A program made the position numbers and the translations under genes. 5,531 nucleotides of DNA from assembly GCA_964483545.1 (NCBI GenBank), contig CAZACC010000125.1, positions 1 to 5,531 on the forward strand. The letters are read 5' to 3'. Source of the DNA: JAAYYM01 sp964483545 (GTDB lineage: Bacteria; Bacillota; Clostridia; Lachnospirales; Lachnospiraceae). Below are positions 1-4,819 of this stretch, piece after piece. The number at the start of each line of letters is the position of its first letter. The first letter of the stretch is position 1. Under the pieces are notes generated by a model that was not told the DNA's origin, ran no database searches, and was given only the letters and a program-made list of their open reading frames with translations.

Positions 1-281
1 AAAACAATAAAACTGGACTGATTGACATTCAAATTGCATAATATCAATGCAAGAGGATACGCAAGCAGCAGACAGATGAAAGTACTGATCAGGGAAAGTA
101 GAAGAGAGAGCATCAATGCTTTCCAATTTTCAGGAGATGCAATTGCAGAGATATTGGAGAAGGTATAAACTCCAGATTTATCTGTCAAACCATAATAAAA
201 CACCATACCCAAGGGGATGATAATAAAAGCAGTCGCCCAGAAGAAGTATGGTGTCGCAAGTAATCGTCTGTTATTCTTCAA
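1..281 (-). CDS. potB: PotB-like spermidine/putrescine ABC transporter permease, N-terminal part (cut by window edge)
   Basis: The first 93 residues of an inner-membrane permease are visible; the rest lies beyond the left edge. The reading begins MKNNRRLLATPY and has a basic N-terminus. A first membrane helix spans about residues 9-30 (it includes the family-like IIIPLGMVFYYGLTD), followed by an extracytoplasmic stretch of about 25 residues (SGVYTFSNISAIASPENW). A second helix spans about 55-83. This is the usual start of PotB-type (binding-protein-dependent transport, PotB/PotC) subunits, which pair with PotC to form the polyamine channel driven by PotA. No ATG fits. The start is a TTG at 279-281, placed by an AGGAGG site 9 nt upstream. 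It overlaps the end of potA by 11 nt in another frame, so translation is probably coupled. PotB is preferred over another permease of the family because of the adjoining potA; substrate specificity is inferred. Confidence 0.85.
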   Translation of the reverse strand, partial: MKNNRRLLATPYFFWATAFIIIPLGMVFYYGLTDKSGVYTFSNISAIASPENWKALMLSLLLSLISTFICLLLAYPLALILCNLNVNQSSFIV

Positions 282-1344
282 CGCCTACGGCCTCCTCATC
301 CTCTGACTCGGGCTTATGCATGATCTGTATATCAAACGGATCTACATGAATGCCAACTTTAGTGCCAACAGGGAACATATCCGTACTGTGTACGAGCCAT
401 TCATGTTCGTTAGCCATGACTTCCATTTCATAATGCACACCTTTAAAAATGATATGTGATACAACACCTTGAATGGTTCCCTCCGATGGCTTTACAAGAT
501 CAATATCTTCAGGACGAATCACTGCATCAACAGGTTTGTGGATGCCAAAGCCTGTATCAACACATTCGAATCTGGCTCCAAGTATTTCTACCAGACGATC
601 TTCAATCATTGTTGAAGCAATGATATTGCTGTCGCCGATAAAATCAGCCACAAAAGCATTTTCAGGTTCGTTATATATATCTTCAGGTGTTCCAATCTGC
701 TGAATATAACCCTGATTCATGACTACGATCGTATCTGACATTGTAAGTGCTTCTTCCTGATCATGTGTGACATAGATGAAAGTGATTCCTAGTTCATTTT
801 TCAGACGAATCAGTTCGTACTGCATGTCCTGACGAAGTTTGAGATCCAACGCTCCTAACGGCTCATCTAAAAGAAGTACTTTAGGCTCATTGACAATGGC
901 ACGTGCAATTGCTATACGTTGCTGTTGACCACCACTGAGAGAATCGGGAGTTCTATTTTCATAGCCATCCAGATTCACCAGCTTTAGGGCATATTTAATT
1001 TTATCCCGTATATAGTCATTGCTTTTGTTTTTAATTTTAAGACCGAAGGCTATATTCTCCGAAACACTCATATGTGAAAATAGAGCATACTTTTGAAAGA
1101 CAGTATTCAGCTGACGTTTATTTGGTGCAAGTTCAGTGATATTGATACCATCAAAAATAACACTTCCCGAATCGGGGCTTTCAAAACCACCGATAATCCT
1201 CAGTGTTGTTGTTTTTCCGCAGCCGCTGGGTCCAAGAAGTGTAATAAATTCGTTCTCACGTATGTATAGATTTAAGTCATCCAATACCACATCTTTTCCA
1301 AAGGATTTTGTGATATTTTGTAGTTCAATTAGTTTTCTGCTCAT
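271..1344 (-). CDS. potA: Spermidine/putrescine ABC transporter ATP-binding protein PotA
   Basis: This 357-residue cytoplasmic ATPase powers polyamine import. All ABC ATPase motifs are present and intact: an aromatic A-loop (F15), Walker A GPSGCGKTT at 38-46, the Q-loop glutamine Q84 in VFQKYALF, the signature LSGGQQQR at 136-143, Walker B VLLLDE at 156-161 with catalytic E161, a D-loop GALD at 164-167 and the switch histidine H194 in VTHDQEEA. The C-terminal part from about 265 holds the regulatory TOBE domain, with IRPED at 276-280. The length fits PotA and related CUT1/MOI-type ATPases, though the protein ends in an unusual acidic tail at 345-357. The neighbouring potB supports polyamines as substrate; the ATPase alone could not exclude another substrate of this class. 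The ATG at 1342-1344 gives the N-terminus expected for the family (MSRKLIELQNITKSFG), yet no ribosome binding site precedes it and the promoter is almost adjacent. Confidence 0.93.
   Translation of the reverse strand: MSRKLIELQNITKSFGKDVVLDDLNLYIRENEFITLLGPSGCGKTTTLRIIGGFESPDSGSVIFDGINITELAPNKRQLNTVFQKYALFSHMSVSENIAFGLKIKNKSNDYIRDKIKYALKLVNLDGYENRTPDSLSGGQQQRIAIARAIVNEPKVLLLDEPLGALDLKLRQDMQYELIRLKNELGITFIYVTHDQEEALTMSDTIVVMNQGYIQQIGTPEDIYNEPENAFVADFIGDSNIIASTMIEDRLVEILGARFECVDTGFGIHKPVDAVIRPEDIDLVKPSEGTIQGVVSHIIFKGVHYEMEVMANEHEWLVHSTDMFPVGTKVGIHVDPFDIQIMHKPESEDEEAVGVEE
291..296 (-). promoter_or_regulatory. Ribosome binding site of potB, inside potA
   Basis: The minus strand reads AGGAGG here, followed by 9 nt and then TTG. 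The site lies within the acidic C-terminal codons of potA (Glu-Glu-Ala region). It is a perfect core Shine-Dalgarno sequence and decides the TTG start of potB. Confidence 0.8.
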
Positions 1345-1352
1345 ATCATTAA

Positions 1353-1380
1353 ATTATATACGTAAAGCACTAAAAGTCAA
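1353..1380 (-). promoter_or_regulatory. potA promoter (sigma-A type), leaderless or near-leaderless
   Basis: On the minus strand a -35 box TTGACT (1375-1380) is followed after 16 nt by a perfect -10 box TATAAT (1353-1358). Only 8 nt (TTAATGAT) separate the -10 box from the potA ATG. With a typical start 6-8 nt after the -10 box, transcription would begin at about 1344-1347, leaving a leader of 0-3 nt. No Shine-Dalgarno sequence is present in those bases. The promoter match is seen directly; the transcription start is inferred. Confidence 0.75.
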
Positions 1381-1425
1381 TCAATTTTAATAAAATATAT
1401 TAACAAAAAATTCGATCTATGTTAC

Positions 1426-1431
1426 TATACT
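1426..1431 (+). promoter_or_regulatory. Candidate -10 box for the lactonase-family gene
   Basis: TATACT lies 35 nt upstream of the ATG at 1467 and would give a transcription start near 1438, leaving room for the ribosome binding site at 1453. No good -35 box sits at 17 nt (ACAAAA); TTAACA at 1400-1405 is 20 nt away, which is too far. The promoter is therefore weak, needs an activator, or is elsewhere. The intergenic region 1345-1466 is divergent and shared with the potA promoter. Confidence 0.4.
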
Positions 1432-1452
1432 ATTTAAGACTTACAGCGGCCG

Positions 1453-1458
1453 AGGAGG
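1453..1458 (+). promoter_or_regulatory. Ribosome binding site that sets the lactonase-family start
   Basis: A perfect AGGAGG (extending to GAGGAGGT) ends 8 nt before the ATG at 1467. It shows that translation starts there and not at the in-frame ATG at 1419, which has no ribosome binding site and lies upstream of the likely transcription start. Confidence 0.85.
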
Positions 1459-1466
1459 TACCCAAA

Positions 1467-2537
1467 ATGAAGGGTGATAAATATGTTGCATATGTTGCAA
1501 CCTATACACAAGGAAATGATAAAGGAATTCAAATATACGATGTGGATGTCAATCAAGGAAGGATGACAGAGAGGGAACAGGTTACCATTACAAATCCTTC
1601 TTATTTTACAATTTCACATAATCTGAATTTTTTGTATTCCATAACCGATCTTGGAGTTGAAGCATTTCAGATTAAACCTGACGGAGGACTGGAATTCGTC
1701 AATCAGGCTTCTATCAATGGTATGAGAGGATGCTATATTTCAACAGATTATAAGGATCAATTTATATTTGTGGCGGGATATCATGATGGTAAGATTACAG
1801 TTTTAAAGATTCGTGAAGACGGTGGTGTCGGCGAAATCACCGATGAGGTTTTTCATAAAGGAATGGGTAGTATCTCAGAACGTAATTTCAGACCACATGT
1901 GAGTTGTGTGAAGATGACACGTGATAATCATTTTCTATGTGCAGCTGATTTAGGCCTGGATCATGTAAAGATATATCGTTTTGATGAAGCAACAGGAAAG
2001 ATCAAATTGATTGATGTAGTTAGATGCGAACAAGAGTCTGCTCCCAAATATATCAAGTTTCGTAAAGATGGAAGATATGCCTACATCATTCATGAGTTGA
2101 AAAACATTATTGACGTATATTCCTATGAGGAAGAGAATGGTTATCCTAACTTTACAAAGATACAGACAGTCTCTACGCTGAATGATTATCATGCATCCGG
2201 CTCCGCCGCATGTGCGATGAAATTCTCTATAGATAATAAATACCTATTTTGCTCAAATGCAGGCGATAACAGTGTCGGTGTATTTTCGATAGATGTCAAA
2301 ACAGGATTACTGACTAAAAAATTCGTACTTCCAGTCAGCGGAGACTATCCAAAGGATATCGGTATTTTCCCAAATACGAAGTATCTCGTCAGCCTCAACC
2401 ATGAATCTAACAGTATTACCTTTTTCCATGTGGATCTGGAAAAGAATACAATTATCATGAATGGGAGAGAGCTGAGCATCAATAAAGGTAACTGCATCGT
2501 TATTTTAAAAGTCAACGAAAATAATGATATAGAATAA
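1467..2537 (+). CDS. Lactonase-family seven-bladed beta-propeller protein (6-phosphogluconolactonase/YkgB-like)
   Basis: This 356-residue protein has no signal peptide and is probably cytoplasmic. It consists of recurring propeller blades of the form 'sxDxxYLfcsNxxdnsVxvfxiD': examples are FRPHVSCVKMTRDNHFLCA around 141-159, ESAPKYIKFRKDGRYAYI around 190-207, FSIDNKYLFCSNAGDNSV around 253-270 and DYPKDIGIFPNTKYLVSL around 293-310. The RPH motif (142-144), ADLGLDHV (160-167) and HELKN (209-213) are hallmarks of the Pgl/YkgB lactonase family, which in its best-known members hydrolyses 6-phosphogluconolactone in the pentose phosphate pathway. Several usual active-site positions differ: GPRH reads APKY (192-195), SNRGHD reads SNAGDN (263-268), and the Glu of SAAEI is missing (SAACAM, 246-251). 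Family membership is firm, but the 6-phosphogluconolactonase reaction is uncertain. No pentose phosphate gene is nearby. The ATG at 1467 is chosen for its AGGAGG. Confidence 0.82.
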   Translation: MKGDKYVAYVATYTQGNDKGIQIYDVDVNQGRMTEREQVTITNPSYFTISHNLNFLYSITDLGVEAFQIKPDGGLEFVNQASINGMRGCYISTDYKDQFIFVAGYHDGKITVLKIREDGGVGEITDEVFHKGMGSISERNFRPHVSCVKMTRDNHFLCAADLGLDHVKIYRFDEATGKIKLIDVVRCEQESAPKYIKFRKDGRYAYIIHELKNIIDVYSYEEENGYPNFTKIQTVSTLNDYHASGSAACAMKFSIDNKYLFCSNAGDNSVGVFSIDVKTGLLTKKFVLPVSGDYPKDIGIFPNTKYLVSLNHESNSITFFHVDLEKNTIIMNGRELSINKGNCIVILKVNENNDIE

Positions 2538-2548
2538 AGCATTAGGAA

Positions 2549-3649
2549 TTATCGTTTGTAAAAGTCCCTGACAGCATCCATACGTGCACTCATGTTGGAA
2601 AACAGCATGTCCACCAATGTAACGGCAGCCATGGATTCTACGACCACAACGGCACGGGGAACGATGACAGGATCATGCCTTCCCCTGATGGATACTTCTA
2701 TATTTTCACCTTTCTGATTCACGGTATGCTGTGATGACGAAATAGAAGGAGTCGGCTTGATCGCACACTTGAACAGAATGTCATTTCCATCGCTAATACC
2801 ACCAAGGATACCGCCTGCATGATTGGTTTTCTTGGTGATTTTTTGCTCCTGAATCACAAATGCGTCATTATTCTCTAGACCGGTCATGGATGCAGCCTGA
2901 CATCCAGATCCGATTTCAAATGATTTTACGGCTCCGATGGACATAATTGCTTTAGCCAGATTGGCATCCAGTTTTTCAAAAACAGGATCTCCGATACCAG
3001 CAGGCATACCGTGAATACGACACGCAATCATGCCTCCTGAGGAGTTTCCAGCTTTCATACACTGATCAAGATATTCGGAGGCTTTTATAAATGCAGCTGC
3101 ATCTGGCATACACAATACATTTCGATCTCTTTCATGGAAATCAAAATGTTCTGTGTCAATTTCAATCGGACCAATTGAATAGGTATATGCGCATACACGA
3201 ATAGATAACTCGGACAGTATTTTTGATGCAACAGCTCCAGCAGCAACTCTTCCGATGGTTTCCCTCCCAGAGGAACGTCCCCCACCTCGATAGTCACGAA
3301 AACCGTATTTTGTGTCAAATGTATAGTCAGCATGTCCAGGCCGGTAGTAGGATGCGATTTCACTATAATCTCTTGATCGCTGTGATTCGTTGCGAACAAC
3401 CATGGAAATAGGCGTACCAGTCGTCCGTCCTTCAAAGGTACCGGAGCAGATTTCTACAAGGTCGGATTCCTGCCGTGGGGTTGCATATTTGGATGTACCA
3501 GGTCTACGCCTGTTTAGGAATGCTTGAATATCTTCCTCGGAAAGACTAAGACCAGCAGGACAGCCGTCTATGACAACACCGATTGCTGTGCCGTGAGATT
3601 CTCCCCATGTGGTGATTTTGAACTGATTTCCGAATGTGGATCCTGACAT
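2549..3649 (-). CDS. aroC: Chorismate synthase AroC
   Basis: This complete 366-residue cytoplasmic enzyme converts 5-enolpyruvylshikimate 3-phosphate to chorismate, the last step of the shikimate pathway, using reduced FMN. The three family signatures are present: GESHG at 16-20 near the N-terminus (H19 is one of the two conserved histidines), GGGRSSGRET at 122-131, and RGRHDPVIVPRA from 322 (D326). The second conserved histidine is H106 in RPGHADYTF, and the NRRRPG stretch at 46-51 supplies the conserved basic residues. Length is normal and no key residue is missing. The ATG at 3647-3649 is chosen over an in-frame GTG at 3680-3682, because AAGGGG precedes the ATG by 7 nt and the GTG lies at or before the predicted transcription start. 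The gene stands alone: no other aromatic-biosynthesis gene is in view. Its 3' end faces the lactonase-family gene across 11 nt. Confidence 0.97.
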   Translation of the reverse strand: MSGSTFGNQFKITTWGESHGTAIGVVIDGCPAGLSLSEEDIQAFLNRRRPGTSKYATPRQESDLVEICSGTFEGRTTGTPISMVVRNESQRSRDYSEIASYYRPGHADYTFDTKYGFRDYRGGGRSSGRETIGRVAAGAVASKILSELSIRVCAYTYSIGPIEIDTEHFDFHERDRNVLCMPDAAAFIKASEYLDQCMKAGNSSGGMIACRIHGMPAGIGDPVFEKLDANLAKAIMSIGAVKSFEIGSGCQAASMTGLENNDAFVIQEQKITKKTNHAGGILGGISDGNDILFKCAIKPTPSISSSQHTVNQKGENIEVSIRGRHDPVIVPRAVVVVESMAAVTLVDMLFSNMSARMDAVRDFYKR

Positions 3650-3656
3650 GATGATT

Positions 3657-3662
3657 CCCCTT
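3657..3662 (-). promoter_or_regulatory. Ribosome binding site of aroC
   Basis: The minus strand reads AAGGGG, then 7 nt (AATCATC), then ATG. This is a usable Shine-Dalgarno variant and fixes the start that gives the canonical chorismate synthase N-terminus (MSGSTFGNQF). Confidence 0.7.
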
Positions 3663-3684
3663 TTCTGTGTGTAAAACTGCACTT

Positions 3685-3713
3685 ATTATACAGGCTTTGA
3701 ACATTTTTGTAAA
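3685..3713 (-). promoter_or_regulatory. aroC promoter (sigma-A type)
   Basis: On the minus strand TTTACA (3708-3713) is followed by exactly 17 nt and a perfect TATAAT (3685-3690). Transcription should start near 3678, giving a leader of about 30 nt with no room for a T-box or other large riboswitch. Confidence 0.8.
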
Positions 3714-3715
3714 CC

Positions 3716-3728
3716 TTACGTGACGTGA
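3716..3728. promoter_or_regulatory. Operator-like near-palindrome next to the aroC -35 box
   Basis: TTACGT-G-ACGTGA is a 13-bp near-palindrome with one mismatched pair per arm; it can also be read as a tandem ACGTG ACGTG. It lies 3 bp upstream of the aroC -35 box, where a regulator could bind. No regulator is identified and a site this short can arise by chance. Confidence 0.3.
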
Positions 3729-3758
3729 GTATCATGACAATGCTCGATATTTTTTATA

Positions 3759-3777
3759 TTTTTGATATTTTCAAAAA
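3759..3777. repeat. AT-rich inverted repeat between the divergent promoters
   Basis: TTTTTGA and TCAAAAA form a perfect 7-bp inverted repeat around a 5-nt loop (TATTT), within an A/T-dominated stretch from about 3748 to 3781. The stem has only two G-C-containing pairs in total at its tip and no GC core, so it is unlikely to be an intrinsic terminator. The stretch sits just upstream of the promoter at 3802-3810 and could act as an UP-element-like or bent sequence. Confidence 0.3.
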
Positions 3778-3801
3778 ATAAGTGCAATTCGATGAACTAT
3801 G

Positions 3802-3810
3802 TGGTATGAT
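3802..3810 (+). promoter_or_regulatory. Extended -10 promoter for the carboxypeptidase-tgt operon
   Basis: TGGTATGAT matches the extended -10 form TGn followed by TATGAT (3805-3810). The -35 position at 17 nt reads GTGCAA, a poor match, which is typical of extended -10 promoters. Transcription would begin near 3817, with a leader of about 36 nt. Confidence 0.55.
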
Positions 3811-3842
3811 AATTAACGGTGAAGAGAATTATTTTGCTGAGA

Positions 3843-3848
3843 TAAGGA
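3843..3848 (+). promoter_or_regulatory. Ribosome binding site of the carboxypeptidase gene
   Basis: TAAGGA matches the anti-Shine-Dalgarno well but ends only 4 nt before the ATG at 3853, a short spacing that may lower initiation. The alternative in-frame ATG at codon 13 has no ribosome binding site. Confidence 0.5.
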
Positions 3849-3852
3849 AGTA

Positions 3853-4818
3853 ATGAAGGTGCATTTTCGAGAACAGGTCATTCCCAAGATGCTTCATTTT
3901 GGAAAAGAGAATAAGATTTTCAAATATCCTGTACTTGCATTTGTGACAGGCTATTTTGCTTGTCATCATGCAGTTCAGTTTATATTAAAGGAAAGATATC
4001 GCTACTTTGCGTTGACTTCCGTTGTTCTAATTTTTCTGTTTAGCAGCAGCTTTACCGATCCTGTTCAGACAGAAATCTTTGCATCAGAAACAGTTTCTGT
4101 TGAAGAGAGCACGGAGGAAGTGTTGAGACTCAGCAAATTACCAGATCGTGAGGTTCAGGAAGAAGAAATATTGAATACATCTCCTGTAACAAATGATCAA
4201 GTATTGATTTTTGATGAAAATGAAAAAGAGCAGGAGCCTTCTTTTGAGGATGATTGGAAACTGATACTCGTAAATAAGCAGAATATGGTACCATCAGATT
4301 ATTCATTTGAACTCGGCACAATTAGGGGCAGCATTCAGGCAGATGTGAGAATTCTTGATGAACTGTCACAGATGATTGAAGCAGCAAAAAAAGACGGAGT
4401 GACACTGACTGTCTGTTCGGGTTGTCGTGATTATAATCGTCAGACGGTATTATTTGATAAAAAGATCAGAAACTACATGGGAAGTGGGATGTCCTATTTT
4501 GATGCTTATTCCATAGCATCTCAAGCAGTAACGATCCCAGGAAAGAGTGAGCATCAGATTGGACTTGCACTTGATATTATCAGTAATAATTATTCTTCTT
4601 TGAATGAAGGATTCGGTGATACAGAAGCTGGAAAATGGCTTGTGGAAAACTCAGATCGCTATGGTTTTATTCTTCGCTATCCGCTTGGAAAAGAAAACAT
4701 TACGGGAATCGAGTATGAACCATGGCATTTCCGATATGTGGGACAGGAAGCAGCAAAGGTAATCACACAACAGGGTATCACACTAGAAGAGTATGTAGAG
4801 CAGATAGGATTAAGATAG
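3853..4818 (+). CDS. Membrane-anchored VanY-family D-alanyl-D-alanine carboxypeptidase (peptidase M15B)
   Basis: This 321-residue protein is predicted to trim the terminal D-Ala from peptidoglycan stem peptides outside the membrane, using zinc. A hydrophobic helix at about 51-67 (YFALTSVVLIFLFSSSF) is the likely uncleaved anchor or signal. A Glu-rich linker follows (about 79-134), then the catalytic domain from about 135 (WKLILVNKQNMVPSDY). The zinc and catalytic motifs are intact: SEHQIGLALD at 232-241 (H234, D241) and EPWHFRYVG at 289-297 (E289, H292), preceded by the VanY-like GFILRYPLGKENITGIEYEPW. The usual SGYRS reads SGCRD at 189-193. Residues 1-48 form an odd N-terminal extension with a weaker hydrophobic segment (about 25-45). 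There is no vanS/vanR or vanHAX nearby, so a housekeeping role is more likely than vancomycin resistance. The tgt gene follows after one base, so the two are co-transcribed. Confidence 0.9.
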   Translation: MKVHFREQVIPKMLHFGKENKIFKYPVLAFVTGYFACHHAVQFILKERYRYFALTSVVLIFLFSSSFTDPVQTEIFASETVSVEESTEEVLRLSKLPDREVQEEEILNTSPVTNDQVLIFDENEKEQEPSFEDDWKLILVNKQNMVPSDYSFELGTIRGSIQADVRILDELSQMIEAAKKDGVTLTVCSGCRDYNRQTVLFDKKIRNYMGSGMSYFDAYSIASQAVTIPGKSEHQIGLALDIISNNYSSLNEGFGDTEAGKWLVENSDRYGFILRYPLGKENITGIEYEPWHFRYVGQEAAKVITQQGITLEEYVEQIGLR

Positions 4819-4819
4819 T

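Noticed and set aside
473..703. Plus-strand open frames antisense to potA (473-703 and 1136-1390)
   Set aside because: They overlap conserved PotA codons and have no start signal or protein-like features of their own.
1419..1466. Sixteen-codon N-terminal extension of the lactonase-family gene from the ATG at 1419
   Set aside because: It has no ribosome binding site and contains the probable -10 box, whereas the ATG at 1467 follows a perfect AGGAGG by 8 nt and gives a family-like N-terminus.
2591..2609. Hairpin CATGTTG/CAGCATG with a GAAAA loop as a terminator of the lactonase-family gene
   Set aside because: There is no U-tract after it, the stem has a G-T pair, and it is explained by conserved AroC C-terminal codons.
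3085..3435. Open frame of about 116 codons on the minus strand inside aroC, and a shorter plus-strand frame at 3223-3411
   Set aside because: Both are other-frame shadows of a fully conserved gene, with no family motifs and no ribosome binding site.
3650..3682. GTG start at 3680-3682 adding 11 residues to AroC
   Set aside because: It lies at or upstream of the predicted transcription start, has no ribosome binding site, and chorismate synthases normally begin near the MSGSTFGN stretch.
3759..3777. AT-rich inverted repeat as an intrinsic terminator
   Set aside because: It lies between two divergent promoters, where no transcript needs to end, and its stem lacks a GC core.
3811..3852. preQ1 riboswitch or other small riboswitch in the leader of the carboxypeptidase-tgt operon
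   Set aside because: The leader is only about 36 nt and I could not find a preQ1-I type hairpin followed by the expected A-rich pseudoknot strand.
3853..4818. Vancomycin resistance (vanY) gene
   Set aside because: It belongs to the VanY family, but no vanRS or vanHAX gene is in view and such carboxypeptidases are common housekeeping proteins in Bacillota.
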